The notes under the pieces were generated by a model. The model made no database searches. It had not been told where the DNA came from and saw only the letters and a list, made by a program, of their open reading frames with translations. A stretch of 64,000 bases of DNA from Saliterribacillus persicus (GTDB lineage: Bacteria > Bacillota > Bacilli > Bacillales > Amphibacillaceae), in contig NZ_QPJJ01000006.1 in NCBI RefSeq assembly GCF_003337485.1, positions 1 to 64,000 on the forward strand, given 5' to 3'. Numbering within the stretch: the first letter of the stretch is position 1; each line of letters starts with the position of its first letter. The position numbers and the translations under genes were made by a program. Positions 34,027 to 43,988 of this stretch are shown here, piece by piece.

Positions 34027-35603
34027 TATTTCACCTCAACTGCTGCTTCCACTAATTCACCATCTAGTGTCCACGTTTTCGTGTTTACTACTTTCACTTC
34101 TACAATTTGACCTATTAAGTCCTTTGGTGCACGGAAGTTTACTAGCTTGTTTTTATCTGTGTAGCCTGATAATACATCAGGATCTTTTTTACTTTCACCT
34201 TCTACTAAAACTTTTACTACCTGGTCTTGATACTTTTTCATTGCTTCGGCTGATTGGTCATTAACTAGCTTATTTAACCGTTGCAATCTTTCTTTTTTTA
34301 CTTCCATCGGTATATTATCTTCCCATCTAGCAGAAGGAGTTCCTTCACGAGGTGAATAGATAAATGTATACGCACTTTCAAAGCCTACTTCTTCCATTAA
34401 TGTCATGGTTTCTTCAAATTGTTCATCTGTTTCATTTGGAAAACCGACAATAATATCAGTAGTTAGAGTTACATTTGGCATTGCATCCTTGATCTTTTTC
34501 ACTAGCTTAAGATAGTCTTCTCTTGTATATCTTCTTGCCATTACACGCAAGATATCGGAACTACCTGATTGAACTGGCAAGTGAATATGATCTAATAAAT
34601 TACCACCTTTTGCTATAACTTCAATAAGATGATCATCAAAATCACGAGGGTGTGAAGTTGTAAAGCGAACCCTTGGAATATCGATTTTTCTCATCTCATC
34701 CATTAATTCGCCTAAACCATATTCAAACTCAAGATCTTTTCCATATGCATTCACGTTTTGACCTAACAATGTTACTTCTTTGTATCCTTGTGCCGCTAAA
34801 TGGCGAACCTCTTGAATAATATCTTCAGGCATTCTACTTCTTTCTTTCCCACGTGTGTAAGGTACAATACAGTACGTACAGAATTTATCACAGCCATACA
34901 TAATGTTAACCCACGCCTTGATTTTTCCTTTACGTACTTTGGGAAGATTTTCAATAATGTCGCCCTCTTTGGACCATACTTCTACCACCATTTCCTTGCC
35001 AAACATCGCTTCTTTAATTAATTGCGGCAAGCGGTGAATATTGTGGGTCCCAAAAATGAGATCAATAAATGGATGCTTTTTAAGGATTCTATTTACAACA
35101 GATTCCTCTTGGGACATACAACCACATATTCCTACAATTACATCAGGATTTTCTAATTTCAGTGGTTTTAAATGACCAATCTCTCCAAACACCTTATTTT
35201 CAGCATTCTCTCTAATAGCACATGTATTTAATAAGATAATATCTGCATCACTCGTATCCTCTGTAGATATATATCCCATTTGCGTTAATATACCGGCCAT
35301 TACTTCTGTGTCATGTTCATTCATTTGACATCCATAAGTACGAATCATAAATTTTTTCCCTTTTCCGATTCCACGCATTTCTTCAGGAATGTCGAAGTCA
35401 TAATGAATTTGGATATCTTCTCTTCTTCTTTTCTTCGCCTTTTTCATATTAGGTGGTTCATATGTCGATTGAAAATATTTGGAGATAAGATCATCACTAG
35501 ACATGTCTTTTATACGGGACAAATTATGATTCGAATCGGATTTTATGTCCGTTGAATCTACTTGTCTTATTTGTTGTCCTTCTTTTCGTTGTTTTTCATT
35601 CAT
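34026..35603 (-). CDS. miaB: tRNA methylthiotransferase MiaB
   Basis: A 525-residue radical SAM enzyme that converts i6A37 to ms2i6A37 in tRNA. The N-terminal UPF0004 domain has the auxiliary cluster Cys in [19 protein letters not shown] and [10 protein letters not shown]. The radical SAM cluster motif is [17 protein letters not shown] near residue 240. A C-terminal TRAM domain binds RNA. The start at 35603 gives [14 protein letters not shown], aligning with B. subtilis MiaB (509 residues); longer frames to 35645 or 35657 would add unconserved sequence. A hairpin lies just before the ribosome site. MiaA, the preceding enzyme, is encoded at 27167-28099. Confidence 0.97.
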   Translation of the reverse strand: MNEKQRKEGQQIRQVDSTDIKSDSNHNLSRIKDMSSDDLISKYFQSTYEPPNMKKAKKRRREDIQIHYDFDIPEEMRGIGKGKKFMIRTYGCQMNEHDTEVMAGILTQMGYISTEDTSDADIILLNTCAIRENAENKVFGEIGHLKPLKLENPDVIVGICGCMSQEESVVNRILKKHPFIDLIFGTHNIHRLPQLIKEAMFGKEMVVEVWSKEGDIIENLPKVRKGKIKAWVNIMYGCDKFCTYCIVPYTRGKERSRMPEDIIQEVRHLAAQGYKEVTLLGQNVNAYGKDLEFEYGLGELMDEMRKIDIPRVRFTTSHPRDFDDHLIEVIAKGGNLLDHIHLPVQSGSSDILRVMARRYTREDYLKLVKKIKDAMPNVTLTTDIIVGFPNETDEQFEETMTLMEEVGFESAYTFIYSPREGTPSARWEDNIPMEVKKERLQRLNKLVNDQSAEAMKKYQDQVVKVLVEGESKKDPDVLSGYTDKNKLVNFRAPKDLIGQIVEVKVVNTKTWTLDGELVEAAVEVK

Positions 35604-35624
35604 TGTAACAAACATCCTTCCTTT

Positions 35625-35650
35625 CCAACTCTCTTTTAAGGAGAGTTGCA
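35625..35650 (-). other. Hairpin in the miaB leader
   Basis: CAACTCTC and GAGAGTTG pair across a CTTAAAA-like loop about 20 nt upstream of the chosen miaB start and just before AAAGGAAGG. There is no T-run. It could tune ribosome access or RNA stability. Confidence 0.4.
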
Positions 35651-35715
35651 AACTCACTTATCTATTATATGGGATTTAGTAAGGAAATACAAAGTAATTC
35701 AGCAGAAGTTTATCC

Positions 35716-36630
35716 TTAAGTCGGGAATTTTCTGATGAAATTCTCATAAGCTATTTTATTGCAAATATTTATTGGTAGCAACTCTTTCATTCTAGATAAT
35801 AGTGACGTAAAATCCTCAGGGCTAGTTAACTCCTGTACATAAAGATCCGCACCATCAAAATCAGAACCAATTCCAATAGAGTCTCCCGCTCCATAATCGA
35901 TCAAATAAATCATATGCTTACAAAAATCCTCGATCGACACCTTATCATCATCTGAGACAAATTCTTTAACATAAGTCAGGCCAATCCAACCATTCTGGTT
36001 CATCAATGCTTTAATTTGATGGTCATCTAAATTTCTCTTATGACCAGTGATTGAATAGACATTTGCATGCGATACGATAGGATGTTTTGCAAGCTTTAAT
36101 GTATCAAAAAAGCCTTGATAAGAAATATGAGCTAAATCTATCCAGATTTTTTCTTCATTCAATTTTCTTACCACATTTTCACCAAAAACAGATAACCCTG
36201 TATCCAGTTCATCTAGCACTCCTGCTGACACCGCATTCTTATAATTCCACGTTAGTCCTACCATTCTTACGCCAAGGGAAAGCAATTTATCTAACTTATG
36301 CATATCATTTCCAATAGCATCTAAGCCTTCCAAGGTCAACATAGCTCCTATTTCATCAGGGGCGAGAGCAAGCAAATCATTCTTATTTTTTATTTGTACT
36401 ATTTCTTCACATTTATCTATAATTTCTGAATAAAATAACTCTACCATTTCCAGGGCTACGCCAAATTTATCTTTCTGTGGAATACTTTCAGGAATGTATA
36501 TAGCAAAACATTGCAGTTTAATGGGGCTATTTTTTAAAGCATGATAATTTACAGTTAACTCTTCTCTATTAAAAAAAGAAACTCTCTTACTCCACATCTT
36601 CCAAAGTGCATCACAATGCGCATCTATCAT
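35716..36630 (-). CDS. Membrane dipeptidase family (M19) metallopeptidase
   Basis: A 304-residue protein of the renal dipeptidase family, zinc enzymes that cut dipeptides, including D-amino-acid forms. The metal ligands are seen in IDAHCDALWKMW (HxD near the N-terminus), LTLEGLDAIGND (bridging Glu), and ISHANVYSITGHKRN for two His; GIGSDFDGADL completes the active site. It lacks a signal peptide, so it is cytoplasmic, like other Bacillus members. It replaces the tdh-kbl genes found after spoVS in B. subtilis. The peptide it handles is unknown. Confidence 0.9.
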   Translation of the reverse strand: MIDAHCDALWKMWSKRVSFFNREELTVNYHALKNSPIKLQCFAIYIPESIPQKDKFGVALEMVELFYSEIIDKCEEIVQIKNKNDLLALAPDEIGAMLTLEGLDAIGNDMHKLDKLLSLGVRMVGLTWNYKNAVSAGVLDELDTGLSVFGENVVRKLNEEKIWIDLAHISYQGFFDTLKLAKHPIVSHANVYSITGHKRNLDDHQIKALMNQNGWIGLTYVKEFVSDDDKVSIEDFCKHMIYLIDYGAGDSIGIGSDFDGADLYVQELTSPEDFTSLLSRMKELLPINICNKIAYENFIRKFPT

Positions 36631-36710
36631 TAATATTTCCCCCTAACTCCCCGTATACTATGATCTATCTTTTTACAAAAGTGAAATTATTTGCTCAACA
36701 AAGCAAAAGA

Positions 36711-36740
36711 AAAAACCTGCTAGAACAACAGGTTTTAAAA
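36711..36740 (-). terminator. Terminator of spoVS
   Basis: AAAACCTG and CAGGTTTT pair across an 11-nt loop, followed by TTCTTTTG on the minus strand, between spoVS and the dipeptidase gene. Confidence 0.75.
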
Positions 36741-36782
36741 TATATTCTTTATTTCAGAAAAACATAAAGGTTAGTAAATAAG

Positions 36783-37043
36783 TTATCTTGGTTCTATTAT
36801 TAATTTTATTGCGGTTCGTTCTTCCTCATCAATCATAATATCAGTAAAAGCAGGAATACAAATTAAATCAACTCCACTAGGTGCGACAAATCCTCTTGCG
36901 ATAGCTACTGCTTTAACCGATTGATTGATTGCTCCAGCGCCAATTGCTTGTATTTCTGCTGAACCATTTTCACGTAAGACATTAGCGAGTGCGCCTGCTA
37001 CTGAATTCGGATTTGATTTTGCTGAAACTTTTAATATGTCCAT
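36783..37043 (-). CDS. spoVS: Stage V sporulation protein S
   Basis: An 86-residue Alba-like protein, one of the most conserved sporulation proteins, needed for septation timing and coat assembly in B. subtilis. The sequence from MDILKVSAKSNPNSVAGALA through GAINQSVKAVAIARGFVAP matches the family almost residue by residue. AGGAGG precedes the ATG. It is followed by its own terminator. In B. subtilis it uses sigma-H; I saw no convincing sigma-H promoter upstream here. Confidence 0.97.
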   Translation of the reverse strand: MDILKVSAKSNPNSVAGALANVLRENGSAEIQAIGAGAINQSVKAVAIARGFVAPSGVDLICIPAFTDIMIDEEERTAIKLIIEPR

Positions 37044-37150
37044 TCCTAGTACCTCCTTCGTCTCCTTATGTTATTCCTCTTCTACTATATTCATGATAAT
37101 GAAAGATATGTTAAATTTATTATGCCGGAAAAAGGGAAAAAATTCAAATC

Positions 37151-37948
37151 TTAACCGAAGAACGGTTGGTCGTCATTAATTAAAATGCGTTCAATTTTTT
37201 CTGCTTTTCCAGTTGTATTATTTATTGTGATAATAACTCCACTTAATTGTGTACGACTTTCTTTTGAAACTTCAAATCGAACAGGTAAGCCTGTTAGAAA
37301 TTTTTTTATAACCGCGGTCTGCTCCATACCTAAAATACCATCATAAGGTCCTGTCATACCCACATCAGTTATGTATGCAGTACCATTTGGAAAAACACGA
37401 TTGTCTGCAGTCTGCACATGCGTGTGTGTGCCAACTACAGCTGACACTTTGCCATCTAAGTACCAGCCCATGGCTAATTTTTCGCTAGTAGCCTCTGCAT
37501 GAAAGTCTACAAAAATAAGATTGGTCTTCTTTTTTGCTTCTTCAATTAATTTATCTGCTACTTTAAAGGGATCATCTACTGGCTGCATAAACGTACGACC
37601 TAATAAATTGATTACAGCCACTTCTAAACCATTGGATTTAACATAGATAATTTCATTTCCTGGTGTTCCTTCGGGTAAGTTAGCGGGAACTACCATGTTT
37701 TTCGCATCTGAAACGAAATCGAATATTTCTTTTTTATCCCACGTATGGTTGCCCATTGTAATTCCTTGAGCTCCCCACTCTAGTAACTGTTTATATATTT
37801 TTTCTGTGATTCCTTTTCCAGCTGCAGCATTTTCCCCATTAACAATCGTTACATGAGGTTGATGCTTACTCTTTAATTTAGGTAAAAACTCTTGAATCAT
37901 ATCTCTTCCTGGAGATCCTACGATATCTCCAATAAATAATAATTTCAT
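37151..37948 (-). CDS. ymdB: YmdB, metallophosphoesterase (2',3'-cyclic nucleotide phosphodiesterase)
   Basis: A 265-residue metallophosphoesterase with the metal motifs GDIVGSPGRD (first Asp), VNGENAAAGKGI, MGNHTWDKKE and VGTHTHVQTAD. In B. subtilis YmdB governs late adaptive behaviour, motility versus biofilm choice and nanotube formation, through cyclic nucleotide hydrolysis. It is complete and lies between rny and spoVS as in B. subtilis. GAGGG precedes the ATG. It follows the rny terminator by 55 nt, so its expression depends on read-through or its own promoter. Confidence 0.95.
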   Translation of the reverse strand: MKLLFIGDIVGSPGRDMIQEFLPKLKSKHQPHVTIVNGENAAAGKGITEKIYKQLLEWGAQGITMGNHTWDKKEIFDFVSDAKNMVVPANLPEGTPGNEIIYVKSNGLEVAVINLLGRTFMQPVDDPFKVADKLIEEAKKKTNLIFVDFHAEATSEKLAMGWYLDGKVSAVVGTHTHVQTADNRVFPNGTAYITDVGMTGPYDGILGMEQTAVIKKFLTGLPVRFEVSKESRTQLSGVIITINNTTGKAEKIERILINDDQPFFG

Positions 37949-38002
37949 ATTTAACCCTCTTTTCTTAATTAACGTAAGTTTTACACATCTCCTTTATAAA
38001 GT

Positions 38003-38040
38003 CAAAAAAATAAAGCAACCAAAAAGGCTGCTTTATTTTG
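38003..38040 (-). terminator. Intrinsic terminator of rny
   Basis: AAATAAAGCA and TGCTTTATTT arms pair around a CCTTTTTGG loop, followed by TTTTGAC; it overlaps the rny stop codon. Confidence 0.85.
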
Positions 38041-39595
38041 CATATTCTACTGAACGTGTTTCGCGAATTACCGTGACTTTTATGTGGCCAGGATAATCTA
38101 ATTCATTTTCGATCTTCTTACGAATATCACGTGCAATCTTAATAGATTCTGCATCATCAATTTCATCTGGTTTAACTATTATTCTAATCTCACGCCCCGC
38201 TTGAATAGCGAACGATTTTTCTACACCAGCATATGATTCAGAAATCTCTTCTAGCTTTTCTAATCGTTTAATATAATTTTCTAGTGTTTCACTTCTAGCA
38301 CCAGGTCTTGCGGCAGATAACGCATCTGCAGCAGCTACTAATACGGCAATAACAGATGTTGCTTCTTCATCACCATGGTGTGAAGCAATTGCATTGATGA
38401 CAACGTCATTCTCTTTATACTTACTTGCGAGCTCTTTACCGATTTGAACATGGCTACCTTCAACTTCGTGATCAATAGCCTTACCAATATCGTGTAATAA
38501 CCCAGCTCTTTTTGCAAGCATTTGATCTTCACCTAATTCAGCAGCAAGCAATCCAGATAAATAAGCAACTTCTATCGAGTGTTTTAATACATTTTGACCA
38601 TAGCTTGTACGATATTTTAGACGACCTAAAATTTTAATTAAATCAGGGTGTAGACCGTGAACTCCAACTTCAAAAGTAGTTTGTTCACCAAATTCACGAA
38701 TATATTCATCAACTTCACGTCGAGATTTATCAACCATTTCTTCAATACGAGCTGGATGAATACGTCCATCCTGAACTAGTTTCTCTAACGAGATTCTAGC
38801 CACTTCTCTACGTATAGGGTCAAAACCAGATAAAATTACTGCTTCTGGTGTGTCGTCAATGATTAAATCAATACCAGTAAGGGTTTCAAGTGTACGTATG
38901 TTACGCCCTTCTCTACCAATAATTCTTCCCTTCATTTCATCATTTGGAAGATTTACTACAGAGACAGTCGTTTCCGCAACATGATCAGCTGCACACCTCT
39001 GTAAAGCAAGTGATAAAATATTTTTAGCTTTTTTATCAGCTTCTTCTTTAGCGCGATTTTCAGCTTCCTTAATAATAATTGCCGTTTCGTGTGTTACCTC
39101 TTTTTCTACACGTTCTAAAATTACCTGTCTAGCTTGATCAGATGTATAGCCCGAAATCCGTTCTAATTCTGCTTGTTGCTCGCTTAACATTGCTCCAACT
39201 TTGCTTTCCATTTTTTCAATTTGTTGTTGTTTTTCTGTTAGCGAACCTTCTTTTTTCTCTAACATTAACTCACGTTTATCTAACGTTTGGTCTTTCCGAT
39301 TTAAATTTTCCTCTTTTTGCATTAAACGACTTTCAAGTTTCTGTGCTTCTGCACGTCTTTCCCTGAGGTCTTGTTCTGCTTGTTGGCGAATTTTATGATT
39401 CTCATCTTTCGCTTCTAGCAATGCTTCTTTCTTTGCTACTTCTGCGTTTTTATGGCCCTCTTCTACAATCTGGCGAGCCAAGTCTTCCGCGCTGGAGATC
39501 TTTTTCTCTCCAACTGTTTTTCGAATCAGATAACCAACAACAATACCGACAAATGTAAGCAAAATGGAGATGATAGTGTAAAGCAAAATATCCAT
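38033..39595 (-). CDS. rny: Ribonuclease Y
   Basis: A 520-residue membrane-anchored endoribonuclease that starts decay and processing of many mRNAs and is the core of the Gram-positive degradosome. It has one N-terminal membrane helix (about residues 2-22, [20 protein letters not shown]), a long coiled coil rich in Glu and Lys (about 30-190), a KH domain with [15 protein letters not shown], and an HD domain with [10 protein letters not shown] and [12 protein letters not shown] for the catalytic metal. AGGAGG lies before the ATG at 39595; the longer frame to 39628 is not preferred. Its partners YmcA and Pnp are encoded in this window. Confidence 0.97.
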   Translation of the reverse strand: MDILLYTIISILLTFVGIVVGYLIRKTVGEKKISSAEDLARQIVEEGHKNAEVAKKEALLEAKDENHKIRQQAEQDLRERRAEAQKLESRLMQKEENLNRKDQTLDKRELMLEKKEGSLTEKQQQIEKMESKVGAMLSEQQAELERISGYTSDQARQVILERVEKEVTHETAIIIKEAENRAKEEADKKAKNILSLALQRCAADHVAETTVSVVNLPNDEMKGRIIGREGRNIRTLETLTGIDLIIDDTPEAVILSGFDPIRREVARISLEKLVQDGRIHPARIEEMVDKSRREVDEYIREFGEQTTFEVGVHGLHPDLIKILGRLKYRTSYGQNVLKHSIEVAYLSGLLAAELGEDQMLAKRAGLLHDIGKAIDHEVEGSHVQIGKELASKYKENDVVINAIASHHGDEEATSVIAVLVAAADALSAARPGARSETLENYIKRLEKLEEISESYAGVEKSFAIQAGREIRIIVKPDEIDDAESIKIARDIRKKIENELDYPGHIKVTVIRETRSVEYAK

Positions 39596-39842
39596 TATTT
39601 CACCTCCTCTTGCTATAAACTTGTACAACTTTTTTTAAGTCGGCATGTACAAATTAAACATTCTAATGAAATTCAATGTACAATTCCAATGGAATTATAC
39701 AAGTTAATTTTAATCTTGTTAAATAGGTATGTCAAGGATTGTAAAAATTGTCCAACGTTGTCGTAAATGCATTTTCTCATTATATTAGAAAATGGGAGGA
39801 TTAATAGACTGAAAGAGTCACATTCACGTTAATAATTACCAT

Positions 39843-39883
39843 AAAAAAAAAGACCCAAAATAAATTTAATAATTTGGGCCTTT
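39843..39883 (-). terminator. Intrinsic terminator of recA
   Basis: AAAGGCCCAAA and TTTGGGTCTTT (one G-U pair) close a stem that also pairs inside its AT-rich loop, followed by TTTTTTATGG on the minus strand. Confidence 0.85.
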
Positions 39884-39892
39884 CACTATGGA

Positions 39893-40939
39893 TTACTCCA
39901 TATCTAATGCTGCTTGCTTTTCTTCCTCAGTTGAAGCTTCTTCTAAAACTTCCCCATTTAAACCATGATGATTTCTAATACCTGTATTGATCTCATCTGC
40001 TATTGCAACATTTTCTTTTAAGAATTGTTTTGCATTTTCTCTTCCTTGTCCTAAACGTTCTTCTTTATAGGAATACCATGCCCCACTTTTTAGGACGATA
40101 TCAAGATCAGATCCAATGTCTAATATTTCTCCTTCTCTAGAAATACCTAAGCCGTACATAATATCTACTTCAGCTTGCTTAAAAGGAGGCGCTACTTTAT
40201 TTTTCACGACTTTAATTCTAGTACGATTACCTACCATATCATTTCCTTGTTTTAATGTTTCGGCACGTCTTACCTCTAATCTTACTGAAGCGTAGAATTT
40301 TAGCGCTCTTCCACCTGGTGTAGTTTCTGGACTACCAAACATAACCCCAACTTTTTCACGAATCTGGTTAATGAAAATTGCTGTTGTTTTAGATTTATTT
40401 ATTGCACCTGACAATTTACGTAAAGCTTGTGACATTAATCGAGCTTGTAGCCCAACGTGAGCATCACCCATCTCGCCTTCAATCTCAGCTTTTGGAACTA
40501 GTGCTGCTACAGAGTCAATAACTACAATGTCTACTGCTCCACTACGAACAAGTGCTTCAGCAATTTCTAGTGCTTGTTCACCAGTATCAGGCTGTGAAAG
40601 TAAAAGTTCATCAACATCTACTCCTAAGTTTCTAGCATAGGTAGGATCTAACGCATGCTCCGCATCAATAAACGCTGCTTGACCTCCAGCACGTTGCGCT
40701 TCTGCAATTGCATGCAAAGCTACAGTCGTTTTACCAGAAGATTCTGGGCCATAAATTTCTACTACACGACCTCTAGGGTAGCCACCGACACCTAAAGCTA
40801 TATCCAATGCTACTGAGCCACTAGAAACTGTAGCGATCTTTTGCTCTGCGTGCTCACCTAACTTCATAATAGAACCTTTTCCGAATTGCTTTTCTATTTG
40901 TTTCAGCGCCATATCTAACGCTTGTTTACGATCACTCAA
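39893..40939 (-). CDS. recA: RecA recombinase
   Basis: A 348-residue recombinase that forms filaments on single-stranded DNA, drives strand exchange and stimulates LexA self-cleavage. Motifs are Walker A GPESSGKT (residues 64-71), Walker [13 protein letters not shown], and loop L2 [20 protein letters not shown]. Length and sequence are typical. The start codon is TTG at 40939, giving [10 protein letters not shown], with GAGGGGG 7 nt upstream; B. subtilis uses ATG. An SOS box upstream (41007-41020) is expected to give LexA control. Confidence 0.98.
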   Translation of the reverse strand: MSDRKQALDMALKQIEKQFGKGSIMKLGEHAEQKIATVSSGSVALDIALGVGGYPRGRVVEIYGPESSGKTTVALHAIAEAQRAGGQAAFIDAEHALDPTYARNLGVDVDELLLSQPDTGEQALEIAEALVRSGAVDIVVIDSVAALVPKAEIEGEMGDAHVGLQARLMSQALRKLSGAINKSKTTAIFINQIREKVGVMFGSPETTPGGRALKFYASVRLEVRRAETLKQGNDMVGNRTRIKVVKNKVAPPFKQAEVDIMYGLGISREGEILDIGSDLDIVLKSGAWYSYKEERLGQGRENAKQFLKENVAIADEINTGIRNHHGLNGEVLEEASTEEEKQAALDME

Positions 40940-41006
40940 ATTATTTCCCCCTCAAAATGTGGTACTTCCATCATACAACTTTTAAAATAATTTAACAAGT
41001 AAAAAA

Positions 41007-41020
41007 CGAATAAATGTTCC
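41007..41020. promoter_or_regulatory. LexA (SOS) box of recA
   Basis: CGAATAAATGTTCC differs from CGAACRNRYGTTYG at a few positions and resembles the imperfect recA box of B. subtilis. It lies about 70 bp before the recA start. Confidence 0.65.
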
Positions 41021-41108
41021 CTTTTTTTCGTTAGACAATTAGCTTGGTAAAATGATTATTAACTATTAATTTTTATGTTTTTCTGAAAAATCGATAGCAA
41101 AAAAATAT

Positions 41109-42359
41109 TTATAAGTTTTTTAAATGATGAAAGAGAATTTCTAATCCCTTTTTCACAGCTCTTGTTCGGATCGAGGAACGATCACCATGGAAGTGATGTT
41201 TCGTCGTCTGTGCTTTTTTTCCATTAGTGTATAAAGAAATATACACGGTACCAATATCTTTGCCTTCACTTTTATTTGGTCCTGCAACCCCAGTAAAGCT
41301 TATTCCAATATCGGAATTAAATTTTTCAGTTGCATTTTTAGCAAGTAACTCTGCACATTCTTCACTAATTGTTCCATACTTTTCTATTAGTTCAAAAGGA
41401 ACCTCTAAGACAGAGTTCTTTGCTTTTGATGAATAGACAACGGCACTTCCTTGGAATACTTGTGAAGCGCCTGAAACAGATACTAACTTATCAGAGAACA
41501 AACCACCTGTTAAACTTTCAGCAGATGAAAGTGACAGTTGTTTTTCCGCAAGTAAGTGGATCACTGTTTCTTCTATATTCCTATTATTTTCTCCATAAAT
41601 AAACTGACCAACTATAGGTTTAATTTTTTGTTCAACTTCTTCTATCATTTGATCTGCTTTATTTATATCAGATGCCTTCGCTGTAAGGCGGAGTGCAACT
41701 TCTCCCTCAGAAGCTAAAGGAGCTATCGTAGGATTGGATTGACTCTTTATAATATCTAACAAGTCATGTTCTAATTGCGACTCTCCTATACCTATAAAAC
41801 GAAGCATCTTAGAGCGAATAACGCTATCTAACTTATATTTTTTTCGAAGATATGTAAAAACAAACGGATCTAAAATTGCTTCCATTTCCTTTGGTACTCC
41901 AGGTGTGAAAATCCAGGTAACATTTGCATACTCTACTATAATACCAGGTGCAATACCTACTGGGTTTTCAATAACCATCGAATCTTTAAATACATGTGCT
42001 TGTTTTCGATTATTAGGTGTCATCCCTTTATTTCTATTTTTAAAAAAGGTTTCCATTGAAGCAAATGTCTTTTCATCCTCTTCAATAGGAATGCCACTTA
42101 ATGTAGAAAATGCCTCTCTTGTTAAATCATCTTCCGTAGGCCCCAATCCACCTGTAATAAATACAATATCCGACCGCAAAGAAGCTGTTTTAAATGCTTG
42201 CTCCACACGTTGCAAATTATCGCCTACAGTTTGATGGTAATACATACTAATTCCAAGGTTTGCCACACGGTCAGATATCCAAGCTGTATTGGAATTAACA
42301 ATTTGACCTAGTAATAGTTCTGTTCCAACACTAATGACTTCTGTTTTAAGATCTGGCAT
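41109..42359 (-). CDS. cinA: CinA family protein (competence/damage-inducible)
   Basis: A 416-residue two-domain protein. The N-terminal MoCF-like domain has EVISVGTELLLGQIVNSNTA and FITGGLGPTEDDLTREAF. The C-terminal CinA domain, related to NMN deamidase, has LSSAESLTGGLFSDKLVSV and IGISFTGVAGPNKSEGKDIG. In other bacteria CinA acts in pyridine-nucleotide salvage, and the gene is often cotranscribed with recA. The ATG at 42359 has GGAGG 9 nt upstream and overlaps the pgsA stop (TAATG). It is upstream of recA but separated by about 170 bp with its own SOS box. Confidence 0.95.
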   Translation of the reverse strand: MPDLKTEVISVGTELLLGQIVNSNTAWISDRVANLGISMYYHQTVGDNLQRVEQAFKTASLRSDIVFITGGLGPTEDDLTREAFSTLSGIPIEEDEKTFASMETFFKNRNKGMTPNNRKQAHVFKDSMVIENPVGIAPGIIVEYANVTWIFTPGVPKEMEAILDPFVFTYLRKKYKLDSVIRSKMLRFIGIGESQLEHDLLDIIKSQSNPTIAPLASEGEVALRLTAKASDINKADQMIEEVEQKIKPIVGQFIYGENNRNIEETVIHLLAEKQLSLSSAESLTGGLFSDKLVSVSGASQVFQGSAVVYSSKAKNSVLEVPFELIEKYGTISEECAELLAKNATEKFNSDIGISFTGVAGPNKSEGKDIGTVYISLYTNGKKAQTTKHHFHGDRSSIRTRAVKKGLEILFHHLKNL

Positions 42360-42937
42360 TATTTCGATTCCTCCATGACATGCCAATTTTTCGCAAAGTA
42401 ATCATATCCAGAAACAACTGTAACTATCATAGCAAGATAAAGCACAATTGTATCCACAGGTATTCCTATAAAGTTAAAAGGAAAATTTTGTAGTAATAAA
42501 AGGATTATTGCTGCAATTTGCAGAACAGTTTTAAGCTTACCCATACTTCCAGCTGCTAAAACAAGCCCTTCGCCCGCAGCTACCAATCTAAGTCCTGTAA
42601 CAGCAAATTCCCTACTTATAATTATAATTACAATCCATGCCGCTGCTGCATCCATCGCAACAAGTAAGATAAAAGCAGCAGATACTAAAAGTTTATCCGC
42701 CATGGGATCAAGAAACTTGCCTAAATTTGTCACTAAATTGTGTTTTCTTGCATAATGACCGTCAATCCAATCTGTTGCTGATGCTACGATAAAGATAATA
42801 GTTGCAATTAAATGGGTTAAAGGAATTGATACTTCACCTAATGACACCGTTCCCCAGTCGTAGGGAAGAGATAAAAACAAGATAAAAATCGGGATAAGCA
42901 TAATTCGTGATAGTGTAATTCTATTTGGAATATTCAT
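42359..42937 (-). CDS. pgsA: CDP-diacylglycerol-glycerol-3-phosphate 3-phosphatidyltransferase
   Basis: A 192-residue integral membrane enzyme that makes phosphatidylglycerol phosphate, the first step to phosphatidylglycerol and cardiolipin. The CDP-alcohol phosphotransferase signature is DWIDGHYARKHNLVTNLGKF followed by LDPMADK, with all Asp ligands present. It has about five membrane helices. GGAGG precedes the ATG at 42937, which gives MNIPNRITLSR as in other PgsA proteins; the longer frame to 42976 is not needed. It is coupled to cinA through TAATG. A large inverted repeat lies between it and ymfM. Confidence 0.96.
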   Translation of the reverse strand: MNIPNRITLSRIMLIPIFILFLSLPYDWGTVSLGEVSIPLTHLIATIIFIVASATDWIDGHYARKHNLVTNLGKFLDPMADKLLVSAAFILLVAMDAAAAWIVIIIISREFAVTGLRLVAAGEGLVLAAGSMGKLKTVLQIAAIILLLLQNFPFNFIGIPVDTIVLYLAMIVTVVSGYDYFAKNWHVMEESK

Positions 42938-42993
42938 AACAAGTTCCTCCACGGTTAATTTTTTTCTTTTCAACAAAAAAGAGTATGCCTCTC

Positions 42994-43044
42994 ATTAATT
43001 ATACCCTCCTATCAGTATTTCTGATTTAAGAGGGTATAATTAAT
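42994..43044. repeat. Large two-level hairpin between ymfM and pgsA
   Basis: ATTAATTATACCCTC (42994-43008) is repeated as the exact reverse complement at 43030-43044, and inside it ATCAG and CTGAT (43011-43015, 43021-43025) form a second stem. No strong T-run follows on either strand. It may act as an RNA-stabilising element or a protein-binding site. Confidence 0.65.
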
Positions 43045-43067
43045 TCATATAAAAGCTAATTAAATAG

Positions 43068-43988
43068 TTATCTATTTATATTAATGTAAACTCTTGGAAC
43101 ATCACCAGCATTAATTTCTTCTGATAATTCAACATCCAAGTCATTTACATCAATATCAATCGCATTTGGAGCACCAAATCTTAAAGATATTTGTTCCTTA
43201 TCTGAAAAATCGAATTCAACCGTACCTTCTTCAGCAGTAAGTGTCTTTTCGTAGAAGGTTTCACCATTTCCATCATAAACCTCAAGCCAATTCCGATCAG
43301 AAGAAGTTATGGAAAGAATTAATTCTTCCTCCTCTAATTGCAATTCATAGGTGGACTCATTATTCTCATGATTCTCCAACGTTATGCTGCTTGATGCTGC
43401 TTCTTCTTCCTGTTCTTGCTCTTGATCCTCTTCAGTTGTTTCATCCTCATTTTCTGCATCTTCTTCATTATCCGCATCTTCTTCCTCAGCTGGCGCATCG
43501 CTATCTGGTGGTAGTTCAACTGTGTCCCCGCCATTAGATTCCTCTTGTTGTTCAGTAACATTTTCTCCACCTGTAGAAGTCAAGTCGGAAAATGTTCCTT
43601 GCTTAAATAGCCATACTACTACCACAATGCCAATAATCAATAAAACCACAATAACAGTCGGGAGAAAGGAAAAAATCGCAGGACTACTTACAGAAGTCGT
43701 GGTATTTTTTTTGCTACTCTGCACTCGTGATAAAGCAGGCGATGCTTCTTGTTCATTAAAAGGTAAATCTTCATGGTATTCTTCCATCAATTCTTCTGGA
43801 TTAAGATTAACGGCCATCGCATACTCTTTAATAAAGGCACGCACATAAAATGCCCCTGGCATAACTTCAAAATTTTCATTTTCTATCGCATATAAATACC
43901 TTGTTTGAATTTTTGTCATTTTTTGTATATCATCTAACGTTAATTTTTTCGCTTCTCTTTCTTCCTTCAGTCTCTCTCCAATAGCCAT
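43068..43988 (-). CDS. ymfM: YmfM, RodZ-like cell-shape protein
   Basis: A 306-residue type II membrane protein. The N-terminal HTH_25 domain (residues 1-75) starts MAIGERLKEEREAKKLTLDD and contains AGAFYVRAFIKEYA-like sequence. A membrane helix spans about residues 107-128. The outside part has a long Glu/Asp-rich low-complexity linker (about 140-200) and a C-terminal RodZ-type DUF4115 domain with ITSSDRNWLEVYDGNG. RodZ links MreB filaments to the wall machinery. GGACGGTG precedes the ATG at 43988. The linker is more acidic than in B. subtilis, which may reflect a halotolerant host (inference). Confidence 0.93.
   Translation of the reverse strand: MAIGERLKEEREAKKLTLDDIQKMTKIQTRYLYAIENENFEVMPGAFYVRAFIKEYAMAVNLNPEELMEEYHEDLPFNEQEASPALSRVQSSKKNTTTSVSSPAIFSFLPTVIVVLLIIGIVVVVWLFKQGTFSDLTSTGGENVTEQQEESNGGDTVELPPDSDAPAEEEDADNEEDAENEDETTEEDQEQEQEEEAASSSITLENHENNESTYELQLEEEELILSITSSDRNWLEVYDGNGETFYEKTLTAEEGTVEFDFSDKEQISLRFGAPNAIDIDVNDLDVELSEEINAGDVPRVYININR

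Noticed and set aside
36783-37150. Sigma-H promoter upstream of spoVS
   Set aside because: An AGAGGAATA -35-like word exists, but no RnnGAAT follows at 11-12 nt spacing.
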